Below are positions 27,559 to 38,080 of a stretch of 48,667 nucleotides of DNA, in pieces. This DNA is from Thermodiscus sp. Lineage in GTDB: Archaea; Thermoproteota; Thermoprotei_A; Sulfolobales; Acidilobaceae. Both the position numbers and the translations under genes were made by a program. Where the stretch lies: NCBI GenBank assembly GCA_015523485.1, contig WAKH01000018.1:1-48667 (forward strand), written 5' to 3'. The notes under the pieces are model-generated. The model saw nothing but the letters and a program-made list of their open reading frames with translations, did not search any database and had not been told where the DNA came from. The number at the start of each line of letters is the position of its first letter. The stretch's first letter is position 1.

Positions 27559-28659
27559 TCACGACAATAGTCCATTGGCTATTTCACTTATAGTGATGTT
27601 CTTTTCTTGCGCTGTAATCGCTTTTAGCAGGGCTGTTGAAGAGTCAACTACATCAGACACGTCGATCGACTCTATTTGATCGTTTAACCCGATTAAGGAG
27701 GCCACCGGTTTTTTGCCTACGAGGTACAGTATACTCCCTTTGCCATGAGTATATGATTCGAATACTCTTTGTTCGACGTTTTTATTTAATATTAAATAGG
27801 GATAAGGGCACCTGTTGCCTGAACATATCCTTAGAACCTTGCCTGTACCTTCATTGACATAATAGTTAAACGGTACTACAATAGAGCCTAAGATTTCAAG
27901 TAATGGATTATTTGGAGTTTCAAAGCCTGCATTTGAGACCCATGCCGCTTCGGCTCCCACGATTATGGAAGTGAGGTCAACATCTGTAACGATTACATGG
28001 TCTGGCCTGTATCTTGTAATTGAATGATAGGAGGATGAGAGGAGTGTCCATATTTCCCTCCTTAGGGTGTGCTGGAGAGTATCGTGTAATAGTCTAGTAT
28101 GCAATATCCTGGTATCCTTGGAAACGAGCTTCTTTATGGTATCTGCTAGTCCCTTAATTTCATCCATCCTGTAGATGCCGTGTATAAAGTCTTGGCACTT
28201 CCTCTTTATGCTTCTCAGTTTTGGGAAATGACTTGCCATTTCCTCGTAGATCGCTACTACAAGAGGAGATATCCTGCAAAAGGCTTCTGCTGTCATCGGG
28301 TTTGCTTTTAGATTATGCGTTAAACTAATCCATTTTATGCAGGATTTTGTTGGGTTATATGTCTGGAGCAAATAATTGATTCTGTCTAGTATGGATCCCT
28401 TTTTCCTTCTCAAGTGGTCTGATGCTAGATTGTATGCAAGTAGGACAGCCTGGCACGGATCATTCACCTTATACGTTTTCTTCTGGCTATGGCTTACAAC
28501 GATGAAATGGTCGCCGTTATAGACGAGTTTGACACCGTTCTTATTGCCGGTGAACCAGAAGCCATCACTGGTTTCCAGAATATACTCGTCTTTTACTTCA
28601 TGGGCTTTGAACCCAAGGGCTGACGCGGCAAGCAGTATATCTCTATCCTTGCAATACAA
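27559..28659 (-). CDS. Protein of unknown function (366 aa)
   Basis: Long ORF between the PadR and dph5 genes; no motif I recognise. Confidence 0.65.
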   Translation of the reverse strand: MYCKDRDILLAASALGFKAHEVKDEYILETSDGFWFTGNKNGVKLVYNGDHFIVVSHSQKKTYKVNDPCQAVLLAYNLASDHLRRKKGSILDRINYLLQTYNPTKSCIKWISLTHNLKANPMTAEAFCRISPLVVAIYEEMASHFPKLRSIKRKCQDFIHGIYRMDEIKGLADTIKKLVSKDTRILHTRLLHDTLQHTLRREIWTLLSSSYHSITRYRPDHVIVTDVDLTSIIVGAEAAWVSNAGFETPNNPLLEILGSIVVPFNYYVNEGTGKVLRICSGNRCPYPYLILNKNVEQRVFESYTHGKGSILYLVGKKPVASLIGLNDQIESIDVSDVVDSSTALLKAITAQEKNITISEIANGLLS

Positions 28660-28721
28660 TGTCTATGCCCCCAGGCTCTGTTTATTACCAGTAGGATACC
28701 GGATTAAATGGGTGCAGCGTT

Positions 28722-29558
28722 ATGCCTCTTTACCTAGTAGGTGGTGGCCTCGCTCCAGGTTATCAAACGGAGATTCTAATTAAATTATTAAATATAGGAG
28801 ATAAAATATACGTTGAGACTTATACTGTTCCATCAGCTGACTGGCTCCTAGAATTCGTATCAAAGCATGCCTCAGGAGAGGTAGTGGCAGCCAATCGTAG
28901 CGTTTTGGAAGATAAGGCTTCGATACTAGTTAATGAGGCGAGGGATAAGAACATTGTCGTTGTGGTACCCGGCGATCCCATGATCGCAACTACCCATAGA
29001 AGTCTAATAATGCTAGCCGATGAGTTAGGAGTTAAGTACAAGATCGTGCCAGGTGTTTCAGGAGTTTGCGCTGCGAAGTCGATAAGCCTTTTAGACTTCT
29101 ACAAGTTTGGTAGGACTGTCACGATTCCAGGACCGTGGCGCATGGTTAAACCTTATAGCATCCTAGGTTACATCTATGATAATGCTTGCATAGGCCTTCA
29201 TACGCTCGTACTCCTTGACATTAAACCAAATGGTGAACAATTGCTACCCTCAGATGCCATAAGGACGCTCCTACAGCTTGAGGATGAACTAGGCGTGAAT
29301 TCACTATCCAGAGCAACAGGATTCGTAGTAGAACGTGCAGGCTATGATGATGAGCGAGTTAGAATTTACCGTGAACTGTCGGAGATCGCTTCTGAGGGCG
29401 AGTGGAGACAGCCATCTAGTATCATAATACCGGGTGAAATATCTCCTATCGATAAAGAGATCATAAGCAAGGTCTACAAGATTAGCGAACTCAACGGTAT
29501 TGAAAGAGATGAGGCCTGTTCGTCTTCAAAAGCCCTTAAGGAGTATTTAGGACTGTGA
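28722..29558 (+). CDS. dph5: Diphthine synthase (SAM-dependent)
   Basis: MPLYLVGGGLAPGYQ, YVETYTVPS, VVVVPGDPMIATTHRSLIMLADELGVKYKIVPGVSGVCAAKSISLLDFYKFGRTVTIP. Confidence 0.93.
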   Translation: MPLYLVGGGLAPGYQTEILIKLLNIGDKIYVETYTVPSADWLLEFVSKHASGEVVAANRSVLEDKASILVNEARDKNIVVVVPGDPMIATTHRSLIMLADELGVKYKIVPGVSGVCAAKSISLLDFYKFGRTVTIPGPWRMVKPYSILGYIYDNACIGLHTLVLLDIKPNGEQLLPSDAIRTLLQLEDELGVNSLSRATGFVVERAGYDDERVRIYRELSEIASEGEWRQPSSIIIPGEISPIDKEIISKVYKISELNGIERDEACSSSKALKEYLGL

Positions 29559-29979
29559 GATAAACTATTAGCACTTCTCCACTCTGGAGTTTCCTGATCA
29601 GGTCTCTCCTAAGATCCCTAGCACTTTTGTTGGCTCTTATCATGATAGTCTTTGAGTCGACATAACTACTTTTTCTAACCACAATCCTCAAGGGATCGTC
29701 GAAAGACAATTTTGGATGACCTCTACCAATGACTGAGTCACATATGTTATCGCTGCAGATTATCATTACTATTATTGAGTCTTCTTTCTGTGCAGCTTTC
29801 TTGAACCATTCTGGGAGGTCAGCTACGCTGTATTCGGATGAGACGCCTATTATGCAATCGCCTCTTGGTGTTAGGTGACTCTCCTTGGTTATTTCGAGGG
29901 TGGTTCTATGTGTAGCTCTCACATTACTGTGACCTTGTGCCTTGAAGGTTAGCCATTTACTCGTGAGTGTTCTCACCAT
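29536..29979 (-). CDS. DUF371-like archaeal protein
   Basis: FKAQGHSNVRATHRTTLEITKESHLTPRGDCIIGVSSEYSVADLPEWF ... GRGHPKLSF. Confidence 0.8.
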   Translation of the reverse strand: MVRTLTSKWLTFKAQGHSNVRATHRTTLEITKESHLTPRGDCIIGVSSEYSVADLPEWFKKAAQKEDSIIVMIICSDNICDSVIGRGHPKLSFDDPLRIVVRKSSYVDSKTIMIRANKSARDLRRDLIRKLQSGEVLIVYLTVLNTP

Positions 29980-30994
29980 TCTTTTTCACCCTGAGATCTA
30001 TTACGTATATTGATTGGCTTGGACTGTAATCTAGAACTTTCTTTACTTTTTCTATTTGCACCTTGCAATCTTCTTTGAGCATTATTTTCATTATATCTTC
30101 GAGCTCTACTTCTATGTAGTCGGTCAGTAGGTAAATGTGGATTATTCCGTTATCTTTAACGTATTTGCATGCTTGATATAAGAATTGTTTACTGTTACGA
30201 GGTAGGTTCATGATAATTCTATCGAATTGAATCTTGAAGGGTAGTTTCCCGGCATCAGCGTTAATCAATATTATTATACCTTTTAATTTTTTATTTATTT
30301 TCATTGATTTACTGGCTAGTAATAGGCCCTCGAGGTTTACGTCGATCCCATAGACTACGGCTTCCTTCCGCTTGGCTATATGTAGGGGAAAAGCTCCAAT
30401 ACCAGTAAACATATCCAATACTACTTCACCGTCATTTACAAGCTCTGCGATCCTGTAGTGCTCTGCAGCAAGCCTAGGATTGTAGTAGGCCTTGGCTATG
30501 TCTACTGCCAAATAGATCTCGTACTCCTTAGCGACTGTTTCAGTTTTCATCGCTCCAGCTAGATGTATTAGCTTGGGTATCCTCTCTTCACCGAAGGTCT
30601 CCATCTTTAACCATGCGGCTTTCAATCTGGGATTATCCTCTAGAACTTTCTTGGCAGCCTCAATATAAGCGTCGATAGGCGGTCCGGCTCTCCTGCTGAA
30701 AACCACTATATCGCCTACCACCTTGTAGCTTTTCACGGGTCCTCTGAGGCGTTTTGCTTTCTTGATAGCCTGGAACGTGTCTATTACTACTTCGTGTGGA
30801 ATATCGAAGTCTTCTAAGATACTACTGGCTTTCTCGCTATTGACGATTGGGAATACCACATACTTTCCTCCTTCAGTAGACTTTGGTTTAAGTCGTGTAT
30901 TCAGCAACGAGTATTTCCGCAGTAATCTTCTCACTCTTTCTGCTAGCCTAGCTTCTACTCTTATCGCTTCGGATTCGGAGTATGTCTCTTCCAT
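29957..30994 (-). CDS. trm5: tRNA (guanine37-N1)-methyltransferase Trm5 family
   Basis: YYNPRLAAEHYRIAELVNDGEVVLDMFTGIGAFPLHIAKRK...YGIDVN and motif DRIIMNLPRNSKQFL. Confidence 0.9.
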   Translation of the reverse strand: MEETYSESEAIRVEARLAERVRRLLRKYSLLNTRLKPKSTEGGKYVVFPIVNSEKASSILEDFDIPHEVVIDTFQAIKKAKRLRGPVKSYKVVGDIVVFSRRAGPPIDAYIEAAKKVLEDNPRLKAAWLKMETFGEERIPKLIHLAGAMKTETVAKEYEIYLAVDIAKAYYNPRLAAEHYRIAELVNDGEVVLDMFTGIGAFPLHIAKRKEAVVYGIDVNLEGLLLASKSMKINKKLKGIIILINADAGKLPFKIQFDRIIMNLPRNSKQFLYQACKYVKDNGIIHIYLLTDYIEVELEDIMKIMLKEDCKVQIEKVKKVLDYSPSQSIYVIDLRVKKNGENTHE

Positions 30995-31067
30995 ATTTCA
31001 CCGGTAAAGGATTGTAGAGGGTGGGAATTATTACCTAGATCCCTGCATGAATGTACTGGGATGAAGA

Positions 31068-31913
31068 TTGTTGTCTAATAGGGTGGGCATTGTAGTCAAA
31101 CCCGACAGTGCCTTGGCTGAGCGGGTTGCTGTTAGGGCTGCAAGGGCTCTCGCTGAACTCGACGCCGAAGTCCTAATTGAGGAGGATACTTGGAATACCT
31201 ATGATTCCTTACAGGACTTTGACAAATTCAGCCTCCAGGACCCACCCGAAAAAATGATTGTGATTGGCGGTGATGGTACTCTTCTTAGAACACTAATGAA
31301 GATGAAGAATCCGGAGAAAACGATCATTATGGCTGTCAGAGCGGGTAAGAGAGGCTTTCTCTTAGACGTTGAATCATATGAAATAGAGGAGAGGATAGAG
31401 GACTTTCTTAACGACGAATACAAGGTTCATGTCTATCCGAGGCTGCAAGCTTTCTATCCTGGAGGATCGAATTGTGTTATGAATGATGCTGTGCTGGTTA
31501 TGGATAATGCGAAACTTGTCCGTCTCGCGGTCTATGTTGGTGGAGAGAGGATAATGGGTATTGATGGAGATGGCCTCGTAGTCTCAACAACTGTAGGGAG
31601 CACGGCCTATAGTTTGAGCGCTGGTGGACCGATCATAGATCCTAGCCTCCAGGTTATTGTACTTACACCTTTGAACCCTGTTCAGCTCTATCTGCGGCCT
31701 GTGGTTCTACCGCTGGAAGCCACTATAGATATCGAGGTTAAGTCGAACAGCAACCCGTTATTTCTCGTGTTGGATGGACAGGAGAGTATTAGGCTAAACC
31801 CTGGGGATACTGTTAGAGTTAAGCTGTGTGACTCGAAGGTGAAATTGGCTAGATTCAAGTGGTGGGAGAACTACTACGAGAGGCTATACACGAGAGTATT
31901 CTCATACCTCTAA
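31068..31913 (+). CDS. NAD(+) kinase (start uncertain: TTG 31068 or GTG 31083)
   Basis: MIVIGGDGTLLRTL and GIDGDGLVVSTTVGSTAYSLSAGGPII signatures. Confidence 0.93.
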   Translation: MLSNRVGIVVKPDSALAERVAVRAARALAELDAEVLIEEDTWNTYDSLQDFDKFSLQDPPEKMIVIGGDGTLLRTLMKMKNPEKTIIMAVRAGKRGFLLDVESYEIEERIEDFLNDEYKVHVYPRLQAFYPGGSNCVMNDAVLVMDNAKLVRLAVYVGGERIMGIDGDGLVVSTTVGSTAYSLSAGGPIIDPSLQVIVLTPLNPVQLYLRPVVLPLEATIDIEVKSNSNPLFLVLDGQESIRLNPGDTVRVKLCDSKVKLARFKWWENYYERLYTRVFSYL

Positions 31914-31934
31914 AATTAAAAAATATATTAAAGA

Positions 31935-32414
31935 TTAGTCTAGTGGTTTGTATTTCTCGATTTGGAAATCCTTGAATCCGGCCTTCTTGTAGAAGCTGTC
32001 AGCAATGCTATTACCAGCTGGATATACTGCCGTTATAATGCCAGCACCCATCTCCTTCGCAACTTTTATTGCCTCGTCGAGAAGTATCGAGCCTAACCTC
32101 TTCCTCCTATACTTTGCTTTAACGTAGAAATCGGTGATTACCGCCTTCTTTCTGGGCTCATAGAAGACTCGGTCTTCAACTCTTAGGATGATTATCCCAG
32201 CGATATCGGCGGTTGCCATATCCACGGCTACTAGTATCTTGGTATTCTCGTCTTGGACAGCCTTCTCAACGTATTCTCGTGCTATCTCATTTATGTTGGA
32301 AACCGCCTTGAAGTGCGGATCCAACTCTTCATTTAGCATCTTCAGCCTTGCAACTAACTCTGAAATCGTCTCTATATCATTCTCGACGGCTTCTCTAACA
32401 TATATGCTACTCAT
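31935..32414 (-). CDS. GNAT family N-acetyltransferase
   Basis: ITDFYVKAKYRRKRLGSILLDEAIKVAKEMGAGIITAVYPAGNSIADSFYKKAGF. Confidence 0.9.
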   Translation of the reverse strand: MSSIYVREAVENDIETISELVARLKMLNEELDPHFKAVSNINEIAREYVEKAVQDENTKILVAVDMATADIAGIIILRVEDRVFYEPRKKAVITDFYVKAKYRRKRLGSILLDEAIKVAKEMGAGIITAVYPAGNSIADSFYKKAGFKDFQIEKYKPLD

Positions 32415-32420
32415 AATTAA

Positions 32421-32900
32421 TTACACCTCCCTTAGGTAGATGCTCGAGTATGACCTGAACTTCAGTTTCGTATAGAAGGACTGTGCGACGAAGTTCTGGC
32501 TTGGGAATTCCGCTGCTATGTGCGCGATTCCAAGCGATGATAGTTCTTTCTGGGCTTCCTCAACTAGCTTCGATGCTATTCCTCTCCCTCTCTTCGCCGG
32601 AATCACGTAGAGTTCCGTGATTATGCCTAGCTTTCTAGTCGATAGCATGGGGTTGTCCCTTATCTCGACGTGTAGGTATCCTACAGGCTCATCGTCGCAT
32701 ACGGCGACAAGGGTTATGCCATCTCCTTCTATGTAGGCTTTTGCCCTCTCCATAGCTGCCTGGTCAAGGTTGTCTGTGACTGCCCATGCCGGATCGAATT
32801 CCTCGTTGAAAAGATAAAACCTCTTGATTAGATTAGCCAGGGCTTCAAGATCGCTCTCCACGGGTTTCCTAACACTTAATGCAGGCTCATACATACACAT
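32421..32900 (-). CDS. GNAT family N-acetyltransferase (paralog of the downstream gene)
   Basis: ITELYVIPAKRGRGIASKLVEEAQKEL...FVAQSFYTKLKF. GGAGGTGG lies directly upstream of ATG at 32900; track ORF opens at 32942. Confidence 0.9.
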   Translation of the reverse strand: MCMYEPALSVRKPVESDLEALANLIKRFYLFNEEFDPAWAVTDNLDQAAMERAKAYIEGDGITLVAVCDDEPVGYLHVEIRDNPMLSTRKLGIITELYVIPAKRGRGIASKLVEEAQKELSSLGIAHIAAEFPSQNFVAQSFYTKLKFRSYSSIYLREV

Positions 32901-32913
32901 CCACCTCCAAATA

Positions 32914-34263
32914 TCACTCATAATCAACTGGGGGCTTTGCAATGTACCCGTTCTTCCAGAGTTCTTGATATTTCTTCCTAGCCGTGGCTATTATAGTCTG
33001 GGCCCTTTCCAGTTCTTCCTTATAGGTGGTTGTTTTCCTAGCTACTCCTAGCTCGACGGCTTTCACAGCCACGGCTGCTGCTTCCCTTGGATATACCTCC
33101 CACTCTTCCATGGTTGGAAGGATGTAGTCTTCATGTATTCCCTTCTCTCTTGCGTACTTAGCAAGTTCTTCCGCAGCGGCAATGGCCATCTCGTCTGTCA
33201 CGGTCTTGGCTCTGACGTCTAGGACTCCTCGGAACACGGCTGGGAATACTAGGCTGTTGTTCACCTGGTTGGGGAAGTCGCTTCTACCGGTTGCTACTAT
33301 TCTTGCTCCAGCTTCTTTTGCCTCCCATGGCCAGATCTCCGGGACTGGGTTTGCTTCAGCGAAGACTATGGCGTCCTTGGCCATTTTTGAGACCCATTCT
33401 TTCTTGATGACGCCTGGTCCAGGCTTGCTTGCCGCTACTATGGCGTCCGCTCCCTCCATGGCCTTGTCTATTGGCGCGCCCGGCGGGAGTCCTCCTCCTT
33501 TCGTTTCTATGGCTATCTTGTACTTCCATGGATGGCTTATCATTAGCTTGTCGATGTCCGCCCTGTCCGGGTGCAGTACTCCTCTGCTATCTAAGACTAC
33601 TAGGTTTGTTGGTGGGACCCCATATAGGACTAGGAGTCTATAGAGGGCGATATTCGCTGCTCCAGCACCGAACAATACAATCCTAGACTTCCTCATATTC
33701 TTGCCAACAATGTGGAAGGCGTTTATCAATCCTGCGAGTGTTACAGCCGCGGTTCCCTGTTGGTCGTCGTGCCACACTGGGATTTCTAAGCGTTTCCTCG
33801 CCTCCTCTAGTATGTAGAAGCACTTGGGGCTCTCGATATCCTCTAGGTTTATACCGCCGAAGGAAGGTTCAAGCGCTTCGAGGAGGTCTAGAAATTTCTC
33901 CGGGTCCCTGTGTTTGTGTACAATAGGTATTGCATCTACCCCGCCTAGGAATTTGAAGATGAGGGCTTTGCCTTCCATTACAGGATAGGCCGCTTCTGGA
34001 CCAACATTACCTAGCCCGAGTACTCTTGTCCCATCGCTCACTACAGCTATGGTGTTCCACCTATTAGTTAACTCGAAGCTCTCGTCTGGGTCTTTGCTTA
34101 TTCTTCTCGAGGGTTCCGCAACGCCGGGCGTGTACCAAATTGCGAAGTCTTTTATTCTCCTGACCGGAACCTTTGGGATTATCTCTATTTTACCACCATA
34201 GAATTTGTGTAAATTAACGCTCAAAGAGTACCAGTCTACCGTCTCCTTCCTTTTGTCTTGCAA
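32914..34263 (-). CDS. Malic enzyme (NAD(P)-dependent, oxaloacetate-decarboxylating)
   Basis: [83 protein letters not shown]. Confidence 0.95.
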   Translation of the reverse strand: MQDKRKETVDWYSLSVNLHKFYGGKIEIIPKVPVRRIKDFAIWYTPGVAEPSRRISKDPDESFELTNRWNTIAVVSDGTRVLGLGNVGPEAAYPVMEGKALIFKFLGGVDAIPIVHKHRDPEKFLDLLEALEPSFGGINLEDIESPKCFYILEEARKRLEIPVWHDDQQGTAAVTLAGLINAFHIVGKNMRKSRIVLFGAGAANIALYRLLVLYGVPPTNLVVLDSRGVLHPDRADIDKLMISHPWKYKIAIETKGGGLPPGAPIDKAMEGADAIVAASKPGPGVIKKEWVSKMAKDAIVFAEANPVPEIWPWEAKEAGARIVATGRSDFPNQVNNSLVFPAVFRGVLDVRAKTVTDEMAIAAAEELAKYAREKGIHEDYILPTMEEWEVYPREAAAVAVKAVELGVARKTTTYKEELERAQTIIATARKKYQELWKNGYIAKPPVDYE

Positions 34264-34383
34264 CTCTGGACGCCTCCAGTTCGATTAATGTCGTTATAAT
34301 GTTAGTCATATGCCGAGGTATTATAAGAGTATAGGAGAAAGATTATGGTGGTAATAGGAGGTAATAATAAAAATTCTAGATAT

Positions 34384-36075
34384 TTAACCCGACTCTTCAA
34401 GGAGGATGTTCGAATACTTCTCTCTCAGAGCCCTCTTGTTTATCTTGCCTACGCTTGTCTTAGGCAGGTCTTCCACGACCAGCACCTTGTCTGGTAGCCA
34501 CCACTTGGGTATCTTGCCAGTCTCTACGAAGTTCTTCATGAGGAAGCTATTGATCTCGTCAGTGGTTATCTTGTCTTCGCAACCTGGTTTGGGTACGATT
34601 AGTGCTATAGGCCTCTCCTGCCACTTCGGGTGTTTAGCCGCTATAACGGCAACCTGTGCAACGCATTCGTGTCTGCTTATCGCGTCTTCCAATCTCACGC
34701 TGCTAATCCACTCTCCTCCGCTCTTGATGACGTCTTTGTCCCTGTCTACTATCACTATGCTTCCATCAGGGTACCATACAGCTATGTCTCCTGTGTGGAA
34801 CCACCCTCCTCTCCATGCTGCTTCGGTCTTCTCCGGGTTCTTGTAGTATTCTGGGGTTATCCATGGTGCACGTACTACTATCTCGCCCATAGTCTTACCG
34901 TCTTTTGGCACGGGCTTCATCTCAGGGTCAACGACTTGGAGGTCTACTAGTGGTATTGGCCACCCGGTTCTTAGGGCGTAGTCGAAGTACTCAGGGCTAT
35001 CGGCTGTTACTCCCGTCTTGGCAGGTGGGCTGGCTAGTGTTAGTATTGGTGCTGTCTCCGTCATTCCATAGCCTACAAATACCCTCATCCCCCGCTTCTT
35101 TGCTAACTCAGCTAGTCCTCTTGGCAGTGCTGATCCCCCGTTTACGAACGTCAGCCTGCTTAAGTCGTACTTCTGGCTGTCTGGGTGTGAAAGTAGCATG
35201 TAGAGTATAGTTGGAACTCCTGCAGTGAAGTCCACTTTCTCCTTCTCGATTAGCTCTAGTAGGACTTCCGGCTCTAGCTTATTCGGATATACTTGCTTCA
35301 TTCCGAGTAGAGTTGCTATGTATGGTAGTCCCCATGAGTACACATGGAACATTGGGACTATATGGAGTATCGTGTTCATGCTTGACAATCTAAAGTCCTT
35401 GGATATCGTAGCTAGGTGTAATGCTCCGCTCATGGCGTGTAGAACTATCGCCTTGTGGCTATGGTATGCTCCTTTTGGCAAGCCAGTGGTTCCGCTAGTG
35501 TATCCCATGGCTGCAGGCTGGTCTTCGCTGAGCTGCGGCCATTCGAATCCTCCGGCTTCCTCCTTTATGAGGTCTTCATAGTGGTATGCCGGTAGGCCAG
35601 CAATCTTCTCAGGTACACTATCGGTGTCGACGACAATGACTTTCTCGAGGCTCGGCACTTTAGGTGCTATTACTTCAACTAGTTTGATGAAGTCTGCGTT
35701 GGTTATGAGTACCTTGTCCTCGGCCTGCGACATTACATACGCAATCTCGGCGGGTGCGAGCCTGATGTTGATTGGGTGGAGGACTGCTCCCATCATTGGT
35801 ACCGCGAAGTATGCCTCATAATGCCAGTGAGTGTTCCAGTCTAGAGTCGCCACTCTATCTAGTTTCCCCACCCCTAGCTTCGCTAGCGCTGAGGCTAGCT
35901 TTTCGATCCTCTCGGCCGCCCTTGTAAACGTGTATCTGTCAACTCCCTTCTTCGTCCGGTAAACGATCTCCATGTCTGGGAAGAGCGCGAGTGCTCTCTT
36001 GTAGATCATGTCCAGGGTCACTTCATAGCCAGGTCTGACCTGAACTTTCTCTGGTAGAGACATGCAATGCTTCAC
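34384..36075 (-). CDS. AMP-forming acyl-CoA synthetase/ligase
   Basis: GYTSGTTGLPKGAYHSHKA, GYGMTETAPILTLA, GWFHTGDIAVWYPDGSIVIVDRDKDVIKSGGEWISSVRLE, KTSVGKINKRALREKY. Confidence 0.95.
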   Translation of the reverse strand: MKHCMSLPEKVQVRPGYEVTLDMIYKRALALFPDMEIVYRTKKGVDRYTFTRAAERIEKLASALAKLGVGKLDRVATLDWNTHWHYEAYFAVPMMGAVLHPINIRLAPAEIAYVMSQAEDKVLITNADFIKLVEVIAPKVPSLEKVIVVDTDSVPEKIAGLPAYHYEDLIKEEAGGFEWPQLSEDQPAAMGYTSGTTGLPKGAYHSHKAIVLHAMSGALHLATISKDFRLSSMNTILHIVPMFHVYSWGLPYIATLLGMKQVYPNKLEPEVLLELIEKEKVDFTAGVPTILYMLLSHPDSQKYDLSRLTFVNGGSALPRGLAELAKKRGMRVFVGYGMTETAPILTLASPPAKTGVTADSPEYFDYALRTGWPIPLVDLQVVDPEMKPVPKDGKTMGEIVVRAPWITPEYYKNPEKTEAAWRGGWFHTGDIAVWYPDGSIVIVDRDKDVIKSGGEWISSVRLEDAISRHECVAQVAVIAAKHPKWQERPIALIVPKPGCEDKITTDEINSFLMKNFVETGKIPKWWLPDKVLVVEDLPKTSVGKINKRALREKYSNILLEESG

Positions 36076-36151
36076 CCCACTAGAGGACCACTGTTTATAT
36101 CATTTGATGGTCCCTGGTATTTAGCTATATGGATACCTGTCATTCAGAGTC

Positions 36152-37213
36152 TCAGCTAAGCAGGAGGGCTAGTGCGATATTACCAATAGTCCAGGAAAGA
36201 CCCATTATGGCATAAACTATTCCAAACGTAATTCCCCTTTCTTCACGCCTAGTCGACGCCGCTACGTATGCCTTGGCAATGGTTTCGTAAGTCGCCATTG
36301 CAGTCCCCCACAGTACTGCGAAGATTAATGGACTAGAGTAGAATAGCGAAACGCTTCCAAGTGCTGAGAGTATTGGAAGTAGAGCAAGCGAGGTCTTTCC
36401 AACCCGGTCGTATAATGCACCTAGAGGTAGGGCTACGATACCGTCTACCAGCATCGCTACCGAGTATAATGCGGCGATAGCTTCTATCGAGATTTCTCTC
36501 GATAACAGGAATCCTGCGGTAGCCCAATGGACGTAGATGAGCATTGGAAGTCCTACTGGTAGAGAGATGCGGAGAGCATCTTTCATAATGGGTTTTAGAG
36601 ACCGCGCTGGTTTTGCGGCCACTTTAGGCCTGGGATGCAACATATATGAAGCGGTCAGTAATCCAATTGCCGCAGCGGCTGGTATCGATAGTAGGAGTAG
36701 TCCGCTGCTGACCCCTAGAGCTCCAATACTCCATGATATGAAGAGTGCTCCCACTATAGCTCCTGCTTGATCGAGTAGCTCGTGTATACCGAAGAGCTTG
36801 CCTGGACCGAGGCTTGCTCCTACTTCAGAGAGAATAGCGTCCCTGACAGGTACCCTTAACCCCTTCCCGATTCTCTCTATTAGGTAGAGGATGAACGCTA
36901 GCTTCCATTCACCTGCAAATGCTAGGAGTGGTACTGCTATTAGGTTTATCGAGTAGCCTGTGAATACCATTCCCCAATAGAACCTGGGGGTAGAGTATCT
37001 ATAGGTCAGGAGACCCGATAGTAGTCTTCCAAGATAGGATAATGTTTCACCTATTGAGATGCTGCCAGCTATGACTAGTGAAGCCCCTAGCTCTGAGAGA
37101 TACGGTCCCGAGATGCTACGCGCTCCCTCATATGTAAAGTCGGCGAAGAAGGATACTAGCGATAGTAGCAAGAAGACGAGAATGGGCCTCGTTATTCTCC
37201 TGTTAGTCTTCAA
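36152..37213 (-). CDS. MFS transporter
   Basis: Multiple hydrophobic helices; FLLLSLVSFFADFTYEGARSISGPYLSELGAS and ALPLGALYDRVGKTSLALLPIL. Confidence 0.85.
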   Translation of the reverse strand: MKTNRRITRPILVFLLLSLVSFFADFTYEGARSISGPYLSELGASLVIAGSISIGETLSYLGRLLSGLLTYRYSTPRFYWGMVFTGYSINLIAVPLLAFAGEWKLAFILYLIERIGKGLRVPVRDAILSEVGASLGPGKLFGIHELLDQAGAIVGALFISWSIGALGVSSGLLLLSIPAAAAIGLLTASYMLHPRPKVAAKPARSLKPIMKDALRISLPVGLPMLIYVHWATAGFLLSREISIEAIAALYSVAMLVDGIVALPLGALYDRVGKTSLALLPILSALGSVSLFYSSPLIFAVLWGTAMATYETIAKAYVAASTRREERGITFGIVYAIMGLSWTIGNIALALLLS

Positions 37214-37265
37214 TATCGTGACCCAAGAAAATTATACGGCGGATATACACCTTTATAGTAAATAG

Positions 37266-38048
37266 GTGGTTTTGTTGTTGTCGAGGGCTATTGAGGAGGA
37301 AATAAACGGATTCAACTATTACATGTTCGATGAACCAAAAGATATCGACTACCTAGTAGTATCGCTGCCTGATGTTGGACTAGTTGGCTCTATAGCGGGA
37401 TTGCACCTCGTTAGAGAGCTAGAAATGATTGATATTGTCGGCATAGATAGCTATACCGCTCTCCCACCTGTAGTCGTGATACAAAACGGAGAACCGAAGC
37501 ATCCCATTCGACTATACGTTGGGAAAGGTATAGGTGTTGTAGTCACAGATGTCCCAATAGCTCCCCCGGCCCTTCCAATGTTTGCACAATCGATCGTTCA
37601 GTTCGCGAAGATGAATCGCGTAAAGCTCATCCTCAGCGTGACAGGTATGGGGTCCCCTCGCAGGATAGAGGTGGAGAAACCTAGGCTATTCACGCTCGCT
37701 GTTGGGAGAGAGGCCGAGATCGAAGCCAATAGGTTAAACCCTAGCAAGATCGAGAACGGTATACTTGTGGGTCCTTACGCTCTGATATTAAAGGAAGCAA
37801 TTAGGCGCAGGATGCCGAATCTAGTGTTAATGGTTGAATCATTCATAGACTTGCCTGATCCCGAAGCGGCTGCTGTCGCGGTGGAAGCGTTATCGAAGAT
37901 AGCTGGGGTTGAAGTTAATGTTGGAAAGCTGCTCGAGGAGGCTGAGAAGCTCAAGCTTAGACTGAAAGAACTGATGAAAGAGACTAAGAATGTAATGGCG
38001 AAGATGGGTAAAACGTATGAGTACAGACCGCCACTAATCTACACTTGA
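37266..38048 (+). CDS. PAC2/proteasome assembly chaperone family protein
   Basis: DYLVVSLPDVGLVGSIAGLHLVRELEMIDIVGIDSYTALPPVVVIQNGEPKHPIRLY; GTG start. Confidence 0.9.
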   Translation: MVLLLSRAIEEEINGFNYYMFDEPKDIDYLVVSLPDVGLVGSIAGLHLVRELEMIDIVGIDSYTALPPVVVIQNGEPKHPIRLYVGKGIGVVVTDVPIAPPALPMFAQSIVQFAKMNRVKLILSVTGMGSPRRIEVEKPRLFTLAVGREAEIEANRLNPSKIENGILVGPYALILKEAIRRRMPNLVLMVESFIDLPDPEAAAVAVEALSKIAGVEVNVGKLLEEAEKLKLRLKELMKETKNVMAKMGKTYEYRPPLIYT

Positions 38049-38080
38049 AGCTGATCCCCATTTGCTTAAGGTGACGAAAG

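Noticed and set aside
33182-33926. Plus-strand ORFs antisense to malic enzyme
   Set aside because: Shadow ORFs opposite a canonical malic enzyme.
34264-34383. A/T-rich tract with 'ggtggtaataggaggtaataataa' between acyl-CoA synthetase and malic enzyme genes
   Set aside because: Looks like ordinary promoter or terminator A/T-rich DNA; no convincing repeat or structure.
34406-35581. Several plus-strand ORFs antisense to acyl-CoA synthetase
   Set aside because: Shadow ORFs opposite a canonical adenylate-forming enzyme.
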